Shown piece by piece: positions 1 through 10,033 of a stretch of DNA of 64,000 bases (its first letter is position 1; every line of letters begins with the position of its first letter). The stretch is from Ceratodon purpureus (lineage: Eukaryota > Streptophyta > Bryopsida > Pseudoditrichales > Ditrichaceae): positions 3,588,366-3,652,365 of the forward strand of contig CM026427.1 of NCBI GenBank assembly GCA_014871385.1, in the 5' to 3' direction. Below the pieces are notes generated by a model that was given only the letters and a program-made list of their open reading frames with translations, was not told the origin of the DNA and did not search any database. The position numbers and the translations under genes are program-made.

Positions 1-2
1 TT

Positions 3-533
3 ACTACGCAAAAACAAGATGATTTGGCAGATTTGCTATCAATAGGTGAATTTGCATATAACAACACACTTCATTCTGCAACATGATATTCTTTATTTTC
101 CGTGAATTATGCTTAACATCCAACAATGTCTTTCACTAAACAAACCACATCCACAGTTCTAGCAGCCAAAGACCGGATTCACTTACATCAAAAAGTTCAC
201 GAAGAGGTCAAGACCATGATCAAACTATTAGGGAAATATACGAAACGTAACTCTCACCGCCACGTTACTCAAGAATCAACATACAATATTGGAGAATATG
301 TATTATTGCGGAATGAGCACATCACCACAACATTACCATCTCAAAAAATAGGACCCAAGTACCTCGGCCTATTCACAATTGTCGCAAAAATATCCGACCT
401 AGTCTATAGACTAAAATTATCACACGCTACACATCAACATTGTCTTTCACATTGCAATATTGGATTCCTATTGCCAAGATACTATCATAGGCCAAAGACA
501 AATCAAGCTACCTCCAGTTTTTACACCAGACGA
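3..533 (+). pseudogene. Ty3/gypsy retrotransposon pol fragment (integrase C-terminal part), broken
   Basis: One frame reads through a typical gypsy integrase C-terminal region: LADLLSIGEFAYNNTLHSAT, then an HEEVK segment, then the chromodomain-proximal pattern VLLRNEHITTTLPSQKIGPK followed by YLGLFTIVAKI and VYRLKL. In-frame stops lie at 84-86 (TGA) and 114-116 (TAA), so the copy is inactive. The element is cut by the left edge of the window, so gag, protease, reverse transcriptase and RNase H are not visible. The order integrase then 3' LTR matches Ty3/gypsy and not Ty1/copia. Family assignment is from recognition of the motif pattern. Confidence 0.85.
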
Positions 534-741
534 TAAAAAGAACATTGGATCCTGAATATACATTTTGTAGGAAAAAAAATAAAAATGGCTATAGTACTTG
601 ATATCCTATAACGGATATGGAACCAAATAAGACTCTTGGAAACTAGCTTCCCACCTAATAAAGCACCTCAAGTAGTCAAAGAATTTCATTAAATCCATCC
701 ACGTGCTCCACACCATACACATGGACTTGAAGGAAGGGTAA

Positions 742-1005
742 TGTTATGATTAAGACCCTAACAAGCTAATTATGATGAACAAACTAACTAAGGTTAGAGA
801 CTAAAGGTACAGTATTATGGAAGTTAATGGAGTTAAAGTAGTTAGGGAAATAAAGTGGTTAAGAGAGGATAACCATACTAGAACTATTGGTACTTAAGAA
901 GGTGGAAAGGAAATCCTTTACGCTCTTCTTTTTGTTTTGTGGAGAATTTAGTCACAATAGAATTAGAGGATTTAGAGAATAGATAGGAAATTATTTTCTA
1001 ACACA
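742..1005 (+). repeat. Putative 3' LTR of the gypsy remnant
   Basis: About 200 bases after the pol fragment there is a purine-rich stretch (AAGGAAGGG, near 731-738) that can serve as a polypurine tract. It is followed by TGTTATGATT and the segment ends in TAACACA, giving a 264-base TG...CA unit. Size and position suit a short LTR. The 5' LTR lies outside the window, so the limits cannot be proven here. Confidence 0.5.
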
Positions 1006-4000
1006 ATGGCTACCAAAATTTGAGGATTTGTATAACTTGTGTTGTAATATATCATAAAACACCCGAGGTCGATCATGGTGTAGCACAGAGTTGTTGCAAA
1101 TGCGCAATGCTTGAAGTTACATAAGGATGAAGTTGGCTTTATTGTTAAACTTATATTCAGTTATTGATTTTAACTTAGAACTTTAAATTTCAAAATAGCT
1201 CTTTGGAATAATTTATTTATTTAGATGGAATTTGAGTAAAATGATAAAACAAATATAAAATATTCTAAAATGATAATTTGTATGCATTGTATATTGTTAA
1301 AACCATAAATATAAAGAGTAAGTTCAACAAAAGTCTTGTAATTTAATTTACTTATTGTTAATTTCTTAACAATACATATTTGCATGGACATTATTTTTTT
1401 CTATTAATTTTTTTTATTAATATTCAATATATTTGAATTCTATTGATAATTATAATTTTTTTTTTAAATGCCATTTTTGGTTGAAGTGTTTGGAATGTAC
1501 ATGTTCACAAATTTTTTATTGAGAATTTTTTTGTGTTTCACACATTTTATGAATACCTCACTGGTCTAATAATGTTACTCGAACTTAATTGAAATTATAC
1601 CATTCTATGGATAAATTTTTGGATGTAAGGTTTATACTATAAAGAACAATAAAAATGTAGATGAGTTCATTATGGCTTCTTTTTTTATTGTTAGGAATGT
1701 TTAATGCCATTTTGTAGTTTGAAAGGTATGTTAAAATAATATTTAAAATTATAATATGAAACAATAGATTTTTTAGAGTAAAATAAGAATTAGTTCTTCC
1801 TTGATTTAAATATTTGAGGTGTGCATCTTAGCTAATTATAATATATTGTATTTTAATAACACACTTCATATTAAGTAAACAACATTTGATTCAATGTTAT
1901 TAGGTCAATCAAAGCGTCTATGAGTGTATCCATGTATTCTTATGATTCATTTATCAATTTTTGATATGCAGTCAACATTTGTACAAAGTCAATCATCAAC
2001 AAAAATGTTCCATTAATATGGTTTTTCCTTTTTAATGAACGATGCACAAATTTATTGCAATATACAAAGATTAAGATCCATATATGTTGATTTTAATGCA
2101 CCTTGTTTCATGATGTCTACTAAATATTTAGCAACATTATTTGATGTTATAAACTTATGGATAAAATTCGAAGGTCATGGTCATGGTCATGGTGAAATAT
2201 CTTCTAGGGTTCAATAACATAATTTGTGTAATTTTTGATTTGACGATACAAAAAGTGTTTATTTAAAATATAATTAAATTTTGGAATGAAAGAAAATAAT
2301 CACGACACTAGTATTGTAAAAATAAATAAAAAATAGAACAAAGTTGATGTTATGAAACATATATTTTGTATAATTATTGAATTTTTTGTAACGTAGTATA
2401 TAGAAAATAGAAAAGTTATAAGGAAAGTTACAAACGACTTCTATGTCTTTATTATGCTATGGAAAACTCCCGCTTAATTTTATACATAATTAAATTGTTG
2501 ACTATAGATGGATGCAAAAGCTATAAAACATCTTTGATATAGTTCTTGATGACCTTAGATGAATCTATAAAGAAACATAGAAAATATATTTAACTAAAAA
2601 TATCTAACTATTAAAAACAATTCATATATAAAATATCACGTTATTTTTACAATCAAAAGATGATAATTATTAGATTGGAATTGATTATAGTATATGAAAC
2701 ATTTTAGTCATTTGAAATGTCTATTAACAAATCATCTCAATTCATCATTTAGGAAGCAAAATTGGAATGGATATCACTTTTACTCCCTTACATTTTTAAA
2801 AGATGAAAATAACAATTTAGTCAAAGTTTAATTTCTAGAAGACAATTGTCCATACAATTAATAGTTTTGATTTTGAGCAAGTTCTTACAATGTAAATTTC
2901 AAGTATGGTTTTTATAAACTCTTGTAATATGTGACGGTATTAAAATTATTATTCTCATTGGATTATAAGAAAAAAAAACTGATGTTTATCTAGATCATTT
3001 TCTTCAATTTGGACAACTTGAAAATTGGCTCATTCTTCTATTACTTTTGAGATCTTTTTGTAAAAGACACTACTAAATTTATCTCTGAAATTATCAAAAA
3101 AACAAAACCGTTCTAGAATAGATCAAAATTCACTCAAAAATCATCAAAATTCTGTAAAACAACAAAGACTTTGAAAAACAATTGTCAAAAATATACATTT
3201 TGTCGTATCTTTTTATATTATAAATGTATTGAATACATAGAATAAAAATAATTTTGTTAACGCAAATTTCTATAATTTTTTATTTTTTATTTATTTTTTA
3301 ATGATATTATTACATCTAGTGTATAAGAATTTTTTTTATATATTTTAAAAATATCTTTATATTGAGGTAGAAATACCATAAACCAAAAATGATCAATAAT
3401 AGCTAAAAACTATTTTTGAAAGAAATTAGTGTTAACCACTTGATTCATTGTATCTACTTTATTTTTGATTGAATGATAGAATGAATTTAGAATTAACACT
3501 AATATTGGATCTATTCCTAAACGACCATTGTCCATGGATGAGCATTTTGAAATTTTGAGCATGCTTCCATGATGTCAATTTTGAATATGATTGTTTGAAA
3601 AAATTTGTGGATATAAAGAACTGCGAGAGCTTTACCGGAATATTTTTTTGAACGTAGACTTGTAAGTAAAAAAGGTCATGCTCCTCTAAGTCATTTTTCT
3701 TTGAAAAGGACAACTCCAAATTTTTTGCTACATCCTTTCTTCATTATTGAGGTTCTTTAATACAAGTAACTTTGAAAATTACCTTTGAGATTGTGAAAAA
3801 TCAAACTCTCTACAGTGGAAAAATTTCACTCTAAAAATCTTCAAATATTCACCACATTCTTTTTTGAAACATACTTGGAGCATTATCATTCATCAATTTA
3901 AACAACAATGAAAATTTTCATTAATTTCATCCACACTAGTTGAAACCAACATACTATTCTGGTCTATTGTTTACATTAACTTTGCTACTATAACTTCTTT

Positions 4001-4905
4001 TTTTCAGTTCTTATAAACTTTACATCAATCAAAATTTCAGTACAATCAACATATGATTTGTAGACAACTTACAGACTTTGAATGTCAATCTTACACCAAC
4101 TTAGGCCCACTTTACACGGCATCTAGGGCTGGCCGGATTGCTCCTCCATTCAACCTCCAACCAGACCTTCATTGATGGCCCACAACCCAAGTTGGGAGTT
4201 TGGGCAAGAAGAAAACTTGGCCCACTTGGATCAATTAGGCCCAAACATTTTGGTGCCAAAAAAGTGCCACGTAGGATGCCACATAGGATAAATTGAAGTT
4301 TCAATTGGGCCCAACATAAAACCTTTGGACCTAGTTTGGAAAAATCAAATAATCTTATTGATTAAAATTTGAAAAATTAAGGTTGGCCAAAGGGAAACTC
4401 CGAAATAAGGTCTGAACTTTAATTTCAGAGTTTAAAGAGGCCAAAGGGAGCACATTAAGGCCCCTTTTACACTAGAGGTGAAAGGCTATGAAAAAAGAAA
4501 TTTCAGCCAATGACATGTCTAGAAATTGAGATACTAAGAAATGTCATTTTACACCCAAAATTTCAATCCAAGGGACGAAATGAGGAGAAAATGACATGAA
4601 CAACACTTTTGTCCTTACTGGTAGTAAAAAGGCACATTTATGAAAACCCCTGAATTTATAGTAAGGCTTACCTCAAGAGGTGGGTCTGAAAATTCACAGC
4701 CAATCATTTTCATTTTTTTAATAATTTTTCATAACTTTGTATTAGAAAATGTATGAAAAATTTCAGCACATTGTTTTTAGGCCCCTTCTCACTTTACACT
4801 ATATCAAAAGGATGTCAAATTTAGAGTTGAACTTCTAAAAAATGAGCCATGGCCCTTGGCTGATTTTGTCCACGACTTCTCGTTTTTAGTGAAAAGAGGG
4901 CATAA
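1006..4905. other. AT-rich intergenic repeat tract, no gene seen
   Basis: Very AT-rich DNA with many short broken frames and no recognisable protein. A short GGTCAT repeat sits near 2173-2195. Segments around 3030-3200 and 3668-3880 resemble each other and 8090-8260, so this is a dispersed low-copy repeat. Around 4100-4800 the DNA contains several GGCCC/TTTACAC pieces that look like decayed transposon ends. Confidence 0.5.
3668..3810. repeat. Dispersed repeat, copy 1 (cognate at 8090-8225)
   Basis: The stretch reading AAAAAAGGTCATGCTCCTCT, then AAGTCATTTTTC, then a CCCAAATTTTTTGCT-like segment and a TTGAGGTT segment is matched in the same order at 8090-8225. A weaker third relative lies at about 3040-3160. 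The copies are diverged. No coding function is seen. Confidence 0.5.
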
Positions 4906-5767
4906 CCCCTAAAGACCTGAGGGTATTTTTCATCAAAACTGCCTCAAAACAGCCCCTCTTGAAAGCATGGTGGATTTTGCAAACTTGGGGTCTTTTTTAG
5001 TACATTTAACCGTAAGATCTTGTAGCTAACTTTTATGTCTACATGTCCACCAAATCTCACACACTCATTCCTCACCAATTGCAAGATCGTAACGTTCAAA
5101 GTAGAAAAACACGTTTTTTTCCCTTCAAAAAAAGGGGACAGCAGAGTTTTGAAGGCCCAAAAAACCATTTTTAAAAGTAGATATGGAATGAATCTCTCCA
5201 TATTATTGTTCCTAAGTGAGTTAGGTACATGTCCAAAAAATATCATATTCAAAAAAGTTGTGGAAGGTTTCCAAAAAAATCATTTTCCGCTAGGGGGTAT
5301 GCTGAAATTCACATACAAAGGCCGTTTTTTGACAATAATAATAGCATATGAAAAACTCTCGGATTGAAAATCCGAACAGCGGAAACATGCTCTACTGCCT
5401 TCTCTATACATATAAATTTTTATTTTTGAAAAATATCAAAATCTCAATTTTTGGTGGAATTTCAAAGTTTCATCTTAGGGCAGATTTTTGCAGATTTGGG
5501 CAGTTTTGGGCAGTTTTGGACAGAATTTGCTGCATTCACAGTGGCTTAGAAAATTTCAGCAGCTGGCCAACGAGCAGCGTTTGACACTCAAACCTTCATA
5601 ACTTTTTATCCCAATGTCAGAATTGAAAAATAAAAATATGCACACGGAGCTCTCGGAATGGCACACCTCCATTTAAAATTTCAAAAAATCTCGATTTAAA
5701 TTGAAGTCGTAGGTACATGCCCAAATTCTAAAAAAGCCCAAATGTGAAAGATTGTCCTTTAGAGGAT
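4906..5767. mobile_element. Diverged relative of the TTAA-flanked element at 54571-55492 (inverted)
   Basis: Read forward, this tract parallels the reverse complement of 54571-55492. Both start with a TAACCCCT end, then share a CAAAACTG segment, an ACCGTAAGATCTTGTA segment and an AACGTTCAAAGT-like segment followed by a T run. The left flank is ATAA where the cognate has TTAA. The right end is poorly defined and the limit given is an estimate. Confidence 0.4.
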
Positions 5768-6018
5768 AATGTATATCCATTAAACTCCTCGGATAACCCT
5801 TTTTGAGAATGTAGAACATTGTTCATATTCTACATATAGAACCTAGAAATTACAAATTTAAATTTTTACATACTTTTTTAAGAAAAAATTTGGGCCATAT
5901 TTGGTTCGACGACCCAAATTTAGTTGGAAGAGCCCATCCCGTAAGACATGGAACCAATGTCCTGCAATTGGCTAGGGGCCACCCAAGGTTCTCTGGAGAG
6001 TTCGATATATATTGTTTA
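5713..6018 (+). repeat. Dispersed repeat B, copy 1, left part
   Basis: This segment aligns by eye with 56283-56595 in the same orientation. Shared pieces include GAACCAATGTCCTGCAA (GGACCAATGTCCTACAA in the other copy), GGTTCTC and TATTGTTTA (TATTCTTTA). The repeat is interrupted at 6018 by a DNA element and resumes at 7155 with TTAGTGTACC. The repeat class is not known. Confidence 0.6.
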
Positions 6019-7154
6019 GGGCCGGTTTAGACTACGGTGGAGAAGTCCACCGGTCATGAAAAAAAGGGCATTTGTGAAATGTGATTGGCCGAAAATGCAA
6101 CTCTACACCGGAAGGTGTTTACACTAGGTGAAGACAAGAATGGTGGTGAAGTTTTCTCATGGATGATAAAATGACATGGCCGCCTACATGGCAGCACTTT
6201 TTGGACTTGGGCTTCTCCAGAGGAGGAGTTTCTTGTCCGGCCTCAAGAGGTTGGAGAAGAAACTCCACCTCCGGAGAAGCCCAAGTTAATAAAAAATCAT
6301 TTTTCAAAACAAATTGTAGCCATAGATTCAACCATCGAGATTTGAACCATGAACCTTGTGGTTGCCAAATTAAGCCTCTTTGGCTTATGGTCCACCTCCA
6401 CCTTTTACTTGTGTACTCTTCTTCTTAAAATTAGATATATACACTTCTCACTCTAGCTCTACATGCTATAATTTGTTTTTCAAAGCCATTTTAAAGGCTT
6501 AGAGTTTATTTTTTGGGCTTTTTATCATGCTGTAATTTTTTTTACAAAGCCATTTTGAAGGCTTAGAGTTTATTTTTTGGGCTTTTTATCATGTTTTTTA
6601 AGACATGAGCATGTAGGGTACCAATGGTATTTTTGTTATTGATTAGGTGTTGATATATGGGCCAAAGTTGACAATTGGCAATTTGGTAATTTTAATTATT
6701 TTTTTGACTAAAATTGAATATTATATTACCATGAGATATTTTTCAATTATGAAAAGTGAAAATCAACCAAAAAATTATTATTCTTCCGCATAATTTGATA
6801 ACAAATAATTTTGAAGTTTAGTCAAATTGTCATACATATGCATATTCATTTTTTATGAAAACAATTCTTGTTTAAATTTTTTGTTACAATGTGAATGTAG
6901 AGAATTGTGATTTTTATCAAAAAAAAACTTCACAATTTGGTGAGTTTCTCTTCACCGGTACACTTCTCCGGTGGACTTGTCCGTTAAGCTTCTCCTCTAG
7001 GTGTTTAGACTACAACCGGTCAAGACTCCTTTTGAAATATTTTATTGCCTTAAATTCTTCTCCGTCACATCCACCATTTGCCTCATATAACCATGTCTTG
7101 GCCAAGCATTCTTGACCGACCAGAGGCCTTCTCCACCGTAGTGTAAACCGGCCC
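6019..7154. mobile_element. Non-autonomous PIF/Harbinger-like DNA element with TTA target duplication
   Basis: The ends are inverted copies. The left begins GGGCCGGTTTAGACTACGG and the right, reverse complemented, begins GGGCCGGTTTACACTACGG; 26 of 27 bases agree. TTA flanks both ends (6016-6018 and 7155-7157). The second copy of repeat B shows the uninterrupted sequence at this site, which supports the insertion and the 3-base duplication. TTA duplication with a GGG/CCC terminus is usual for PIF/Harbinger. No transposase was seen in 1136 bases. Confidence 0.7.
6205..6286. repeat. Inverted repeat (hairpin) inside the Harbinger-like element
   Basis: Arms of about 30 bases, beginning ACTTGGGCTTCTCC and ending GGAGAAGCCCAAGT, flank a loop of about 22 bases. 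The arms differ at a few positions. It may be a nested foldback insertion or an internal structural repeat. Confidence 0.6.
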
Positions 7155-7535
7155 TTAGTGTACCTCAGGCCAAAGAACAAAGGAGTTTCTATTGCAAGTC
7201 TAGTTGGAGATTCAAGTTACGGACTCCCATGTAGATCTGGACCAATAACAGAGTTAGTGTCACATTGGAGAGAATAAAGGGAATTAAAAAATATATAATA
7301 AAATCCTTGCTACAGACCGCCAACTGCACTGTCTAAATCTGCACGTTGGTGCTCAAATTTGTTTCATGTGCAAATGTAGCATTCAGCTTCCACAGTTACC
7401 AAGCTCACTCTGGAATGCTAGAATATACCAAAGCCTAGTTGGAAGGAGTAGAAAGTTTAATGTTCACAGCTTAATTGTGTCAATCAAATGAAAAATAACA
7501 TTATAGTGATAGAAGTGACTTGCCTCGGGCTATGA

Positions 7536-7768
7536 TTTTTTTTTTTTCGATTTTTGATTTTTTTAAATTTTTGACACATACGACCTTGTTTTTTCGAGGG
7601 TGACTCTAAATCCATGTAACCGGACCGAGTTAGGCCGGTGGAAATTACTCATAGGCCTCTCATAGGGATAGTAGTGTAGGCTGATCGATTGGCTAAAGCC
7701 ACAGAGAATCGAACAGGTGACCACATGGGTTTCAACCATGCCTTCCACTGAGATGCGTCTTACGGATA
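7536..7768 (-). mobile_element. tRNA-derived SINE
   Basis: On the minus strand the element opens with a tRNA-like head. An A-box-like CATCTCAGTGG is followed about 30 bases later by a B-box-like CTGTTCGATTC, the spacing of a pol III promoter. A tRNA-unrelated body of about 130 bases follows, and the element ends in an A-rich tail (the T run at 7539-7552 on the plus strand). Size and order match a plant tRNA-SINE. No clear target-site duplication was found, and the 5' limit is approximate. Confidence 0.6.
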
Positions 7769-9802
7769 GTTTAGGGTCAATTCAAACTTGCCTGACTGTG
7801 ATTTTTGTTTTGTTTTCCCAAATCAAACAATACACCAAAGTTTGGAAATAGTCTCAACCATCTGAACCCCCTAAACGCCTGAAGGTGTCTTTAGAATAGG
7901 AGAATTGAAAGAGAACTGGAAAACCATTTAAGTTTTAAGGGATTGTTGTTTGTTTCACATGCAATTAGGATTTTGGGTAGGTTTTTATGATGAAAATTTT
8001 GTATGTGGTTTTTAGATTCTTTTGAGGATGTCTAGAATTACAAGAGTTTCATTAAAACATAATTTTTTATTTATTTATTTTCTAGAAAAAAAGGTGATGC
8101 TCCTTTAAAGTCATTTTTCCTCAACTAGACAGCCCCAAATTTTTGCTATAATATTTTACTACTTTTAAGATTTTTTATAGAACTAACTAATATGGTTACC
8201 ATTGAGGTTGTCATGAACTATTCGATGTATAACGGAAAATTTTCTTTCGATGATGGGTCAAATTTTCTCACTTTTTTTGGCAAGGGTACAAAAAAAAAAT
8301 ATAAGGTCCCAAAGGGCTCCCTATAAGACAATCCGTGTTAGGAGAACTTGTTGTCCAAACACCCCTCTTCATAAAAGTCCATTGGTGCATGCGTTGCCCG
8401 TTGACAGCGTCAGAAGCTACAATGCTAGCAGTGATGGAAGTGCTAGCAGTATTGGTAGCGTTAACAACGTCAATTTATTGGACCCCTCGCTGGACTCATC
8501 AAACTGCACTGCTATCAATTAGATAGCACAATTGGTACCACCATAAAAAATGCACGGTTTGAATCAAATTTCTTAGCACGTGGAAAACTCAAAGGCCTCT
8601 TTGAGACTACATATCTCTCGTAATGACATAAAGAATGGAGATTTTTATATTTTAATATTTTTTCTTTTTCCAATTCAAGAATAGGCATAAATATTTCTTT
8701 TAACTATATAGATTCAAAATTCATAAGAAATTGCATCAACAAGAAAAGAAAAAAGTATTGGTAGAATTATGAACATATGTTCCTTTCACAATTTGTTTCA
8801 CAAAGTTACACTCCTTTGCAATCCCTACAAATTATTGTATATAAAACTAACATTATTTTCACTATACTAGTATCAAAAATAAACTTTTTATAGTGCAAAA
8901 ATTTAACACCAATAGAAGTAAAATCCTATTGACCATGTTTGATTAGGATTAAAAAAGGAATTTTATTTATTTCTAAAACCCTATAATTTTTCAATCCGCA
9001 CCGTTATAGATAATGAAATTTTGTATGAATGATACTATAATAGTCTTAAGGAAGATCATAGTTCTAGAAATGCAAAAAACTTTTGTTAGTAATCTTTTAC
9101 TCTTTGCTTTAGTAGTGGCATTTCTTGAGTAATCTTGATTGTTTTTTTTTTCACGATCAAGGAATTTTAGGAGTCAAAGTATTATTTCAAAGGTTGTTTT
9201 ATAGTTGATGTGCAAATAAAATTAGTAGACATTTATTTTTAGACTATATCCATACAACTAGATTTAATAATGACATATTTAAAACAATCTAATTTAAGTT
9301 TTAAATAGCTATTTTAAGTTTTATTTTATTATATTGTTTTTTACTTAGAGTGGTTAAATAAATTTAGATTAAAAGAAATTAAAATATAATTTTAATTTTA
9401 GTCAACAAAATAATTACAATGAGACATTTTGAGGCCCCTCACCAGTAGGACAAAGACGAGGTTTATCACTGGGAAGCAGAAGTCTGTAGTAGTGTTTTTT
9501 ACATTCAAAAAATTCACCTTAAATTTTGATTTTAATAACAAACTGATCAATAATGCAGACTTATTCCAAATTCTGCTGAACGAAGGGGAAAAGTAAGATT
9601 CCGTGCTACCTCTCCCTGTAACAAATTTCCTAATTTCATTATATTATTCTAAAAGCCACTCTGTTCAGTTCAACTGCAACACGCAATGCTAGACATCATC
9701 TATGACACCCCTAGATTTATGAGAAACAATCTACTCCCATTGTAGATAGATAATACCACGCCTCGACACAAAACATGTGTTGCGACGGCGTCGATCGTGA
9801 AC
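7769..9802. other. AT-rich intergenic tract, no gene seen
   Basis: The tract holds the second copy of the dispersed repeat (about 8090-8225) and a short region of more balanced composition at 8310-8530 that has open frames but no family I recognise. The remainder is AT-rich with no supported feature. Confidence 0.5.
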
Positions 9803-10033
9803 ATGGCGATGGCGGGACGCGCCGGAGCTCAAGCGATGGGGGATCTCCGAAGCGCAGATGCATCAAGTTGCGGAAGTTTGCAGCTGGTTCGGGGCAGGGG
9901 GCCCGCGCTCCACGTGGACAGCAATCGTGAGCGTCCCAAAATTGCAAAAACTGGCAGGAAGGAGATCTATTCCGGGGCGGCAACAGGGAGCAACTCAGCA
10001 GTGATCGCCAAATCGCACACAGTTCAAGCGCAG
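9803..10033 (+). CDS. Possible first coding exon of an unidentified gene
   Basis: An ATG at 9803 opens a frame of about 77 codons in a locally GC-rich stretch that contrasts with the AT-rich DNA to its left. The translation is rich in Ala, Gly, Arg and Ser. The frame meets CAG|GTTGGT at 10033, a usable donor, just before an in-frame stop. No downstream exon was recognised. It could equally be part of a long 5' leader or promoter of MIKC* gene 1. Low confidence. Confidence 0.2.

Noticed and set aside
4461-4800. Possible DNA element between two GGCCCCTT pieces
   Set aside because: The two pieces are in the same orientation, so they are not inverted ends, and no target duplication was found.
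6305-6390. tRNA-like sequence on the minus strand (GGTTCAAATCTCGATGG, B-box-like)
   Set aside because: The acceptor and T stems pair poorly and no full cloverleaf can be drawn. It lies inside a transposon, so it is at most a decayed tRNA-related piece.
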